Positions 21,943 through 29,622 of a stretch of DNA of 64,000 nucleotides are shown piece by piece. The DNA comes from Leptotrichia sp. HSP-536 (GTDB lineage: Bacteria > Fusobacteriota > Fusobacteriia > Fusobacteriales > Leptotrichiaceae): the NCBI RefSeq assembly GCF_041199985.1, contig NZ_CP165647.1, positions 2,170,001 to 2,234,000 on the forward strand, written 5' to 3'. Numbering within the stretch: the first letter of the stretch is position 1; every line of letters begins with the position of its first letter. The translations under genes and the position numbers were made by a program. The notes under the pieces are model-generated. The model saw nothing but the letters and a program-made list of their open reading frames with translations, ran no database searches and was not told where the DNA came from.

Positions 21943-23082
21943 CTAATTATTTATCTTAAATTTTCTTTTAAAATCACCATAGCTATTTACCCAGTCAAAT
22001 TCTACATTTTTAGAAACAGCTTCAAAATGCAGTTTTCCACATTTTATTTTACTCTTTTCAACGGCTGTCAAGTCCTTTTCCTCTTTATCCGCCTTTGTTT
22101 CAACTATAAAATAAATTCCTACATTATTTTCTTCATTTTCTAAAGAATTTCTATAGACAACAGCCCAATCAGGTGAATAGTTTCCATAAGGCGTGTCTAT
22201 TACAAAGCCACCTTTTTTCAGTTTTGTAAATAATAGTACATTTTCATCATTTTCCAGCTTTTCTGCAAATTCCTTTTCTCCGTCGCTGTCAAGTTTGTAG
22301 TATTCGTTTAGGCTAGCACTGTCTTTTTTGGCTTTAAACAATCTTCTTTTATTATTTAAATCCTCTTCATTTATTTTATCCACTTCAAATATTTTTTCTC
22401 TTTCTGTTTCATACCCATCTATTACTTCATATTCAAAAACTTTCTCAGATTTCATTTCTTTCAAGTTTTCAAGCAGTATTTCAGTAATATCTTCCAGCAC
22501 ATCTTGAATGTTCAATGCTTCTCTTTTTTCTTTTTCAAGTCTACTTATTATTTTTAATATCGCTAATCTTGGGAGCATTGTGTGATACATTATGTAATTC
22601 GCTATTTCAAAATCACTTTTTGGAGCCACTTTAATTTTAGATATTTCTATTTCTTTGTCGCCACTATCTTTTTCAAGATTAAAATTTCCTGTTTCATCAT
22701 AATCTCCTTTAGATTCTGCTACTTCCACAATTTGTGTCAAATCAAAACCGCTTATATAGCTATTTATTTTTTCTATGCTAGTTTTTATATATTTCTCATT
22801 ATCAATTTTACACCTATAAATCGCTTTTTTGCTAAGATTTGTCCCTAATTCTTCAAAAAGATTTTCAAAATCTTTTTCAGAAATAAAACTTCTTCGTTTA
22901 TTAACAATCGGTTCATTATCTCCATTTGCTATTTCAATCCGATTTGTACCTTTTTCTACCATATATTTTACAAAGTTTTCAGCAATTTGTACAGAATGTT
23001 CCTGTAAAGTTTCATTTGAAAATTGTATTTCTTTTATATCCTCTTCTCCATTTTTCAAAAGCACATTGTTAGAATCCATCAC
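21943..23082 (-). CDS. res: Type III restriction enzyme, C-terminal part (nuclease)
   Basis: This 379-residue frame is the rear of a type III Res subunit. Near its end it has the PD-(D/E)xK nuclease pattern SPDWAVVY followed by YFIVETKA, where the Asp and the Glu-x-Lys coordinate Mg2+ for DNA cleavage. It begins with a GTG overlapping the TGA of the helicase frame. Directly before is a run of seven A bases (23083-23089). One extra A would fuse both frames into a protein of about 1018 residues, the usual Res length. It may be translated by coupling or slippage, or be inactive. Confidence 0.8.
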   Translation of the reverse strand: MMDSNNVLLKNGEEDIKEIQFSNETLQEHSVQIAENFVKYMVEKGTNRIEIANGDNEPIVNKRRSFISEKDFENLFEELGTNLSKKAIYRCKIDNEKYIKTSIEKINSYISGFDLTQIVEVAESKGDYDETGNFNLEKDSGDKEIEISKIKVAPKSDFEIANYIMYHTMLPRLAILKIISRLEKEKREALNIQDVLEDITEILLENLKEMKSEKVFEYEVIDGYETEREKIFEVDKINEEDLNNKRRLFKAKKDSASLNEYYKLDSDGEKEFAEKLENDENVLLFTKLKKGGFVIDTPYGNYSPDWAVVYRNSLENEENNVGIYFIVETKADKEEKDLTAVEKSKIKCGKLHFEAVSKNVEFDWVNSYGDFKRKFKINN

Positions 23083-24998
23083 TTTTTTTCAATCAATTCT
23101 TTCTTAAATTCATCTACCAGTTCCGAAGTAATCTTAATTTTAGGAATCCCTGATTTCTCAAGAGTTATAAGTAAAAGATCCGATGTAACTTCATTTTTAT
23201 TTATATTCTTATTAAAATCTTCTTGAAGCATTCTTGAAAAATTGTCATAACTATCATTCGCAATAACAGTAAGTTCATTTACATTTCTATCAAGACATCT
23301 ATTTCCAGTCACATCTACAGGAAGTCTAAGGCCCCTACCAATTTCTTGTTTTTTAGCAATCTCGCTGCTTCCATTTTTCAATGTACACAAAGTAAACACA
23401 TTTGGATTATCCCAACCTTCTCTAAGAGCGGAATGTGAAAATATGAAAGCTAGTGGCTCATTAAAAGAAATCAATTCATCTTTTTTCTCTAGAATAAGTT
23501 CTATTCCTCTATCAATATCCTCTTGCGATTTTGCCTTTGGTTCATCTTCATTTTTATATTCCACCTCAACTTCATTTTTCTTCTTATCTAATGCAAAATA
23601 TCCTTCTCTCACTAAATTCACATCTTCATAATGTGGAAAATAATTTTTATATTTCTCAATTTTTTCCTTATACTTTTGCACAATTTTTAAATATTCCTCA
23701 TCAAATATTTCCAGATAATCCCCTCTCCCATCAGAAGCCTCACTATCCCTAACTTTCTTAACCTCATCAATAAAAAACAGTGTCAAACTCTTTATTTTCT
23801 TGCCTTCTTCCAAAATCTCAAATTGCTTTTGAAAATGATTTTCTATAGCAAGACGGATTTGAATGCGAATAATATCTTTATTCTCTAACTTCTTATTGCT
23901 CTCTCCTAATGCTAATTCAAAATCTCCGTAATTAATAGCAATTTTCAATGACTTCTCTTTATGAGGCTGTTCTGCAATAAACATATCCTTATACTGTGGC
24001 AATCCTCCTGATAATTCATACAAAGAAACACCATTTTCTACATTAAAATTCTTAAATCTAATACTTTCTCCTTGAACTTGAGAAAACATCTCTATTCGTG
24101 CCTTACAATCCTTCGTAAAATAAGTATATCTAATATATGGAAAATCTTTAGAAATAACACTATTTATAGTTTTTACACGAATCTTTTTTACCAAATTTTT
24201 TTTATATGCTTCATAAGAATCCAATTTATATACCTGATTATACAAATTTTTATGTGTAGCTGAATAACGAAGTGTAAATAATGGATCCAACTCTTCTATC
24301 GCCTTTAATGATTGCGATTTTTTCTTTTTGGTCCCTTCTATTTTCTGTGGTTCATCAATTAATACAATCGGTCTTACAAATTTTATGTCTCTCCATAAAT
24401 TTTTATCATCCTTGCGAATTTTATTTGTATATTTATTAAATGCCTGAATATTCATAACACAAATACTCAAATTATTCTCTTCCACAAAAGCATTTACTTT
24501 TCCTAAATTATTACTGTCATAAATAAAACTGTATTTAGATAAATCCACATTATATAGTCTTTTAAAATGCTCCCTTAATTGTTCAATAGATTTTTCCACT
24601 CCTTTACGTATCGCCACAGATGGAACTACAATCATAAATTTCTTAAATCCATATTCCTTGTGCAACTCCAATATCGTACGCAAATAAACATAAGTTTTCC
24701 CAGTCCCCGTTTCCATCTCGACTGTAAAATCTCGCTCGTGCTTGCTGTAAGCCTTTTCATCGGTAAACAGTCCATTTTTCAACTGAACTTTTTTCAAATT
24801 CTGAAAAAGTTTATTCCCCTTCACAATATCAATATTTCTCACAGGATCTTTTTCCATAAGTCTTGTTTTTCTTATTCTTTCAGCATAAATACTATCCAAC
24901 AATTTTGGCAATCCTCTAAATAGTTCTACAACAGAATCTACCGCCTTTTTCTGATATTCCAAATTATCATCGAATTGGAATATTATTTTATTTGACAT
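23079..24998 (-). CDS. res: Type III restriction enzyme, N-terminal part (helicase)
   Basis: This 639-residue SF2 helicase-like frame forms the motor of the type III restriction enzyme, which translocates on DNA after Mod recognises its site. Walker A is in METGTGKTYVYLR near residue 100, the DEAD-equivalent box is VLIDEPQKIEG, and motif VI is QEIGRGLRLPVD. SALREGWDNPNVF is the typical Res signature. It starts at an ATG with AAGGAGG. It stops in a TGA just after an A7 run, so the nuclease domain lies in the next frame. It is 4.6 kb downstream of mod, with other genes between, which is unusual for mod-res pairs. Confidence 0.88.
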   Translation of the reverse strand: MSNKIIFQFDDNLEYQKKAVDSVVELFRGLPKLLDSIYAERIRKTRLMEKDPVRNIDIVKGNKLFQNLKKVQLKNGLFTDEKAYSKHERDFTVEMETGTGKTYVYLRTILELHKEYGFKKFMIVVPSVAIRKGVEKSIEQLREHFKRLYNVDLSKYSFIYDSNNLGKVNAFVEENNLSICVMNIQAFNKYTNKIRKDDKNLWRDIKFVRPIVLIDEPQKIEGTKKKKSQSLKAIEELDPLFTLRYSATHKNLYNQVYKLDSYEAYKKNLVKKIRVKTINSVISKDFPYIRYTYFTKDCKARIEMFSQVQGESIRFKNFNVENGVSLYELSGGLPQYKDMFIAEQPHKEKSLKIAINYGDFELALGESNKKLENKDIIRIQIRLAIENHFQKQFEILEEGKKIKSLTLFFIDEVKKVRDSEASDGRGDYLEIFDEEYLKIVQKYKEKIEKYKNYFPHYEDVNLVREGYFALDKKKNEVEVEYKNEDEPKAKSQEDIDRGIELILEKKDELISFNEPLAFIFSHSALREGWDNPNVFTLCTLKNGSSEIAKKQEIGRGLRLPVDVTGNRCLDRNVNELTVIANDSYDNFSRMLQEDFNKNINKNEVTSDLLLITLEKSGIPKIKITSELVDEFKKELIEKK

Positions 24999-25086
24999 TT
25001 ACATTCCTCCTTTTTTATTAATAAACTCGTAATAAAAAAGCCTCGATTATCATTTTTGATAAAAGAGACTCATAAAATCTTTATTT

Positions 25087-25745
25087 TTAAAAATTATCTA
25101 ACCTTAATATCATTGTTCTTAATTTATTTTCTGAACTAAATTCTTTTATCAGATTAAATCCATAATTTGAATAAAATCTTATTAGTGAATTATCGTCTTC
25201 ACATTCTAACCATAAATATTTTGTATTTATAATTTTTTCACAATTAATAATAATTCATGTGCCAATTGCGTCCTACTAAGATTAAGAAAATTTTCTTTTT
25301 CAATAAGTGAACTACTCCCACTTGTAGAAGAGAGAGCTTCTTGGGAAGTATCTGCTTTTGCAAATATATTTACCAAGCTCAATGGACAGTCCCTGTCCTG
25401 ACTATAAATATCATACCATATAAGAGCTGTTATTTCAAGCTATATTTTGCAATTCATCTCCCGCTTACAGAAGAAGGAGACTTCTTGCTATCTTTTTGTT
25501 AAACTTTTATTTGCAAATGTAAAATACCCCAATATTTCCGTTCCCTCTTTATCGTAAATAATATGTGTCGCAGAAAGTGATTTTTTCTCAAAATCTATAG
25601 CTTTGTTATGTAAAAAATCTTCAATACTGTTTCTATCTCTACTTCTAAAAGTCTTTAAAATTTTTTCTTTTATAAAGTCATCGTCTTTCAATTTTTCTCT
25701 TAATTTCTGCAACGATATAGTTTCACTCTTTTTCCTTATATCCAA
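25087..25745 (-). pseudogene. GNAT-type toxin gene disrupted by a mini-IS
   Basis: The front (25498-25745) reads MDIRKKSETISLQKLREKLK and on to ILGYFTFANKSL, like the start of GNAT acetyltransferase toxins. It then runs into the left end of the 192-bp element at 25306-25497, ending TKR-stop. Beyond the element the minus strand continues with RTQLAHELL and, after a frameshift, LWLECEDDNSLIRFYSNYGF, the classic GNAT C-terminal motif, up to a stop at 25087-25089. The central acetyl-CoA-binding part is also missing. Such toxins block translation by acetylating aminoacyl-tRNA. The small gene just upstream is likely its antitoxin. Confidence 0.65.
25306..25497 (-). mobile_element. Mini-IS (PATE/MITE-like) derived from the IS605-type element
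   Basis: This 192-bp element keeps both ends of the IS605-like element in this window: the right-end hairpin with AGTTCACT, and the left-end hairpin followed by AAAAAGATAGCAAG, flanked by TTTAAC (25498-25503 as its complement). All of tnpA and nearly all of tnpB are gone. It keeps part of the tnpB-downstream region including a hairpin GGACAG/CTGTCC, matching GGGCAG/CTGCCC of the full copies with paired changes. It would need TnpA from copy 2 to move. Confidence 0.85.
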
Positions 25746-25905
25746 AATTCTTTGCTATCCTCAAAATTTCTTCTGGGTCATCTACAATTTCAAAATCAAC
25801 ATCAAGTTTTTTAACTTTCTTTTTACTCTCCATTGCTTCCAGTACTTCATCTGCATATCTTGCTGGAATTCTCAAGGCATCAAGTAATATACTTTCTGTG
25901 GCCAT
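25723..25905 (-). CDS. Putative antitoxin of the disrupted GNAT toxin
   Basis: This 60-residue protein (start at 25905, MATESILLDALRIPARY) contains a helical, Lys/Glu-rich middle and FEIVDDPEEILRIAKNFGYKEKE. Its stop overlaps the start of the GNAT-like frame by 23 bp, the usual antitoxin-toxin order. I do not recognise the family firmly. If it is the antitoxin it is now an orphan, since its toxin is destroyed. The GTG at 25914 lies too close to the GGGAG to be the start. Confidence 0.55.
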   Translation of the reverse strand: MATESILLDALRIPARYADEVLEAMESKKKVKKLDVDFEIVDDPEEILRIAKNFGYKEKE

Positions 25906-25977
25906 GGTTACCACTCTCCCCTTTTTTACTTTACTCTACTTTTAAGTGTAATTGGATTTCTAATTTTTTAATTTGCT

Positions 25978-26238
25978 CTATAACTCATAATGACCTTTAC
26001 ATGATGCTATTATAATCGAATCATTTTCTATTTTATAAACAACTCTATTTTTTTCATCAATTCTTCTGCTCCACCAGCCACTCAAATTATTTTTTAATGC
26101 TTCAGGTTTTCCAATACCTGTATACCAATTTCTTTGTATATCTTTTATTATACTGTTTACTTTTTTCAGAATTTTCTTATCTTCCTGTTGCCATTGGCAG
26201 TAATCACCCCAAGCTTTTTCCTCCCACAATATTTTCAC
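25978..26238 (-). CDS. yoeB: YoeB-family toxin (second copy)
   Basis: This 86-residue toxin (MKILWEEKAWGDYCQWQQ) has the YoeB catalytic set: Glu in GKPEAL, Arg in SRRID and His in CKGHY. It is clearly related to the toxin at 19994 but diverged. The partner upstream is RelB/DinJ-like, not YefM-like, so the same toxin fold is used with a different antitoxin fold. The gene follows its antitoxin after 4 bp. It is expected to be a ribosome-dependent mRNA endonuclease. Confidence 0.88.
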   Translation of the reverse strand: MKILWEEKAWGDYCQWQQEDKKILKKVNSIIKDIQRNWYTGIGKPEALKNNLSGWWSRRIDEKNRVVYKIENDSIIIASCKGHYEL

Positions 26239-26242
26239 GTTA

Positions 26243-26503
26243 TCACTTCTCTATCAAATCATGTTCCACTAATTTTGCTTTTCCTGATTCAATATCTGCA
26301 ATAACTTTTTCTAAATATCTCATATTACTTTCAGAATAAAACGGATCCGCAGTAATTTCAAAAGGTATTCTTTTTTCTTTGGTAACTTTAGTAGCAAATA
26401 TCGTAAATGCGGTTGTCATTGACATTCCCATTTCACGGCATATTTTTTCCATTTCTTTTTTAATTTTTTCATCAATACGAAAATTAATCATTGCCTGTGC
26501 CAT
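26243..26503 (-). CDS. relB: RelB/DinJ-family antitoxin
   Basis: The start at 26503 gives 86 residues, MAQAMINFRIDEKIKKEMEK, the ribbon-helix-helix N-terminus of RelB/DinJ antitoxins, followed by GMSMTTAFTIFATKVTKEKRIPFEI. The C-terminal half should wrap the YoeB-like toxin. AAGGAG lies upstream of this ATG; the in-frame TTG eight codons earlier lies before it and is rejected. A strong promoter precedes the gene. Confidence 0.88.
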   Translation of the reverse strand: MAQAMINFRIDEKIKKEMEKICREMGMSMTTAFTIFATKVTKEKRIPFEITADPFYSESNMRYLEKVIADIESGKAKLVEHDLIEK

Positions 26504-26526
26504 ATTAATCACTCTCCTTAATTGCA

Positions 26527-26555
26527 AGTATACTCTATAACTTTCATTTTGTCAA
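26527..26555 (-). promoter_or_regulatory. relB-yoeB promoter
   Basis: On the minus strand TTGACA (26550-26555) and TATACT (26527-26532) are separated by 17 bp, about 25 bp before the relB start. Both boxes are close to consensus. Confidence 0.65.
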
Positions 26556-26620
26556 TCATTATCTTTACAAAAATGATACATTATACATACATTTGTTATA
26601 ATAATTTAAAATTGTCTTTT

Positions 26621-27022
26621 TTATTTAATGCACTTATACACAATAACATTAATAATACAAAATATTACCAACATTAAATAAAACAAAAATTTATTTTTAT
26701 CGAAAAAACTTGTATCTCCACCTGTTTTCTTCATATTTTCTAGCATTCCAATTTTAGAGAATTCAAAATAAATCCAGCTACCTAATGTTGACCAGTAAAA
26801 AGAAATAATTCCTTCCGATTCAAGCATTATGTAAAACCAAAACTGATATATCATATAAATTATTAAACCTAAAATAATGAACAATAACTCATTTTCTTTT
26901 CCTGTATTCTCTTTCGTTTTCTTTCTAAAGTATTCCATAATATAAATTATGCCTAAACCCAAACCACCTGTAAGAAATGTAGAAGCCATTAAAATTAATC
27001 CCATAATTAAATTTATAATCAT
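26621..27022 (-). CDS. Small membrane protein of unknown function
   Basis: This 133-residue protein has four hydrophobic segments: about residues 3-28, 46-66 (two close helices may reach 80) and 111-130. There are short Lys-rich loops between. It starts at an ATG with GAAAGGAG. It lies between the toxin-antitoxin pair and the PHP-ATPase pair on the same strand, 140 bp downstream of the 106-residue gene. I do not recognise it. Small membrane proteins often act as effectors in defence clusters, but nothing in the sequence proves such a role. Confidence 0.55.
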   Translation of the reverse strand: MIINLIMGLILMASTFLTGGLGLGIIYIMEYFRKKTKENTGKENELLFIILGLIIYMIYQFWFYIMLESEGIISFYWSTLGSWIYFEFSKIGMLENMKKTGGDTSFFDKNKFLFYLMLVIFCIINVIVYKCIK

Positions 27023-27162
27023 TCTTAAATCTCCTTTCTTTAATAATGGTTTTATGTCTCTTTTTATTTAGTTGTCATGGTCCTTTTTTATAGTAATTTT
27101 ATCTTTAATTAATAATTCAAAGTTTAAAATATTATATCAGATTTATATAATTTCTTAGTATT

Positions 27163-27483
27163 CTAAAAAATTCCTAATAAATTAAATATTTTTTCAAAGT
27201 TTTCTTTTGAAGCACTAATTTCATTGTTTATCTGCTCTAAAACATCTAACACTATTTCATTATATAAATCTTGTTTTTCATCTTCAAGTGTAAATTTTAT
27301 TAATTTTTTTTCTTCTACAATATAATCAAAAATGATATCAAAAAATTTTTTTAAATCTTCTACATTATTTTCTGATAAATTGATTTCAAATTTTTCTAAA
27401 TCATTAAATATTATTCTTATTTCTTCTGTCCCAGAATCTTTCTCTTCTCTTGTAATAGTTGTGATTATTTCTTTATATTCCAT
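27163..27483 (-). CDS. Small acidic protein coupled to the PHP-ATPase
   Basis: This 106-residue, Glu/Asp/Lys/Ile-rich soluble protein has no recognised domain. It starts 11 bp inside the end of the PHP-ATPase gene, with AAGGAG just upstream, so translation of the two is probably coupled. The predicted structure is mixed beta (residues 1-35) and helical. The tight coupling suggests it is a partner, inhibitor or regulator of the ATPase. Function unknown. Confidence 0.55.
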   Translation of the reverse strand: MEYKEIITTITREEKDSGTEEIRIIFNDLEKFEINLSENNVEDLKKFFDIIFDYIVEEKKLIKFTLEDEKQDLYNEIVLDVLEQINNEISASKENFEKIFNLLGIF

Positions 27484-29581
27484 AAATATTTCTCCTTTGA
27501 CTAAACATTTTTTCGCTTCCTTCCAAATGAATTAATGCTTGCTCTTCCCATATTTTTATTTCTCCATTTGTTATTCCAATTAATTCGTTTGAATACATTT
27601 GTCCAATATAATAATTATTTTTATCAGGATAACTGCAATATATACTTTGACTTGGTAGTGTATTTATCGCAATATTTGCATTATGCGTTGATAAAACAAT
27701 AATTTTCCCTTTTTCTCGTATCTTTTTTAATTGGGGTATAAGGTATTCTGAAATATATTTGTTACCCAAACCTCTTTCTACCTCATCAAACAAATAACAA
27801 TCATAGTTATAATTTTCTAATAATCCACTAATAGATAATATTGCTTTTTCTCCTTCTGAAGGAGTGTATTCTTTTCCATTTATTGTAACTATACTATCTT
27901 TTTTTATAATATCATTTAAAAATTCTTTTGGATTTATTTCATTTCCAAAGTATCCATTTATTTTTTTTAAATCTTTATATGAAAAATTGTTTATCTTTCT
28001 TATATTTTCTTTATTTACTCGTATTTTACTTCTATCAAACTTTGAACCTTTATAGTGTGTTGTATTCTCTGTTAGTATTAAAATTTTCGTTTCTAAAAAG
28101 ACTTCTCCTTTATTTGGTAAATTTCCAATCTTTTTCTTTTGCTCTTTTTTCATACTTTGTAATTTTTCAATAAATTCAAAATTATCGCATATTCTTTTAG
28201 TTCTTTCTGATATTAATTTTGAAAATCCAATATTAGTTGGTCTTGAGACTTTTCCAGTCTTTTTTTGTACTGAACTTTTTAATACATTTAAAATATTTTC
28301 CACATTTGTTATATTAAATATTTTTTTATATTTTGCAATAATATGCAAATAGATATCTTGTTGTAGTAATTCTAACTTATTGTTTAACTCTTCTTTTATT
28401 TCACTATTACTTTTTCTAATTTCATTATTAATCATTTTTGTTTGCAGTATGGTTTCCACTTGAGTTTTACCTTTTCTTATTAGTTCATCTAAATTTTCAC
28501 TTATATTCTCTAAAAAATTTGTTTCTATTTTTTTTATATTTTTACTTTTCTTGTTACTAGTTTTATCTTGATAATAGTCTTTATATTTTTTTACAAAATT
28601 TTCAGGTTTTTCTTCTGTATAAGTTATAATTGAATTTAATAAATTTTCTAAATAATTTTTTTTATTTTCATCAATTTCTATTTCTTTTTCATACTCATCC
28701 TTTATACCATTGTATTTTTCTTCATAATCTTTTCCTTCATGAAAAAATACTTTTTTACCAATATTTCTTAATTCATTATTTATTTCTTTTATCAGTACTG
28801 TTTTTCCAGAACCTTTTTCTCCAAAGATTACATTTATATCATTATAAATTTCAATCTCAGAATAATCTTCATTATTTTTAAATTTAATCTTTTCTTTTAA
28901 TGCACCACTTAAAAAATTTTTTATAAAATTAGTTGTATCACTAGCTAATTCATAAAATTTTCCAAAAGAATCTATTTTGAATTTTATTTCAGGAAGGTTA
29001 TCTTTAATATAGTTATTCCAGTCTTTTATATCACTTCCCACTAATGCAATCTCATTATGTGCATTTATTATTCCCATCGTACGAAGTTTAGGTTCTAATA
29101 TAATTATATATTTTGAAAGATCTTTTTCTAATTTTTCTTTATCTTCTTTTTTTAATGCTGTTTTTTTATCTTTATCTCCAAAATGTGGAATTATTATAAT
29201 TTCATCTTCTGAAAATCTCTCAATTTTATCTAATAACTCATTATAATTTAAGGAAAATTCATCATAGTTTCTGTTACAATCATTATCAAAAATATTATAA
29301 AATTTTTCTGCACTATCAGGATTACAAATTAAAATTATGTGTTTTCTTTCGTTATTTTTAAAATTTATATCTAACTCTATTCCTGGAAATATTGTTAATT
29401 CTGGCTCTAATTCTCTTATTTTTTTAAATTCTTCAAAATCAAATTTATTGTGATTTGTAATAGCACAAATTTTAACATTATTTTTATTCATTTTTTCTAT
29501 AAATTTTTCTGGAGTAATATTTCTTTTACTTCCATCACCTTGTTTACATTTTTGAGTATGTATATGTAAATCTATTCTCAT
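27473..29581 (-). CDS. PHP-domain/SMC-like AAA ATPase (TrlF-like)
   Basis: This 702-residue protein joins an N-terminal PHP phosphoesterase domain to an ABC/SMC-type ATPase. PHP metal motifs are visible: MRIDLHIHTQ (residues 1-10), AITNHNKFD, IFPGIELD, IIPHFGD and the C-terminal ALVGSD near 175-180. Walker A GEKGSGKTVL lies near residue 255, followed by a long charged coiled-coil-like insert, then Walker B-like YLFDEVERGLGN and the H-loop STHNAN near 655. This architecture matches what is annotated as TrlF-family ATPases. It resembles OLD/Septu-type defence ATPases with a different nuclease-like domain. I infer a defence or DNA/RNA-processing role. It sits between mod and res. Confidence 0.75.
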   Translation of the reverse strand: MRIDLHIHTQKCKQGDGSKRNITPEKFIEKMNKNNVKICAITNHNKFDFEEFKKIRELEPELTIFPGIELDINFKNNERKHIILICNPDSAEKFYNIFDNDCNRNYDEFSLNYNELLDKIERFSEDEIIIIPHFGDKDKKTALKKEDKEKLEKDLSKYIIILEPKLRTMGIINAHNEIALVGSDIKDWNNYIKDNLPEIKFKIDSFGKFYELASDTTNFIKNFLSGALKEKIKFKNNEDYSEIEIYNDINVIFGEKGSGKTVLIKEINNELRNIGKKVFFHEGKDYEEKYNGIKDEYEKEIEIDENKKNYLENLLNSIITYTEEKPENFVKKYKDYYQDKTSNKKSKNIKKIETNFLENISENLDELIRKGKTQVETILQTKMINNEIRKSNSEIKEELNNKLELLQQDIYLHIIAKYKKIFNITNVENILNVLKSSVQKKTGKVSRPTNIGFSKLISERTKRICDNFEFIEKLQSMKKEQKKKIGNLPNKGEVFLETKILILTENTTHYKGSKFDRSKIRVNKENIRKINNFSYKDLKKINGYFGNEINPKEFLNDIIKKDSIVTINGKEYTPSEGEKAILSISGLLENYNYDCYLFDEVERGLGNKYISEYLIPQLKKIREKGKIIVLSTHNANIAINTLPSQSIYCSYPDKNNYYIGQMYSNELIGITNGEIKIWEEQALIHLEGSEKMFSQRRNIYGI

Positions 29582-29622
29582 TTTTCACCTTTCTTATTAC
29601 TGTATTTTATCATCTATAAAAT

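Noticed and set aside
23079..23089. Programmed -1 ribosomal frameshift between the two Res frames
   Set aside because: No good slippery heptamer in the right phase followed by a stimulatory structure; tract-length change is the simpler explanation.
27864..28881. Phe/Leu-rich plus-strand frames opposite the PHP-ATPase gene
   Set aside because: Shadow frames of a long Lys/Glu/Asn-rich minus-strand gene.
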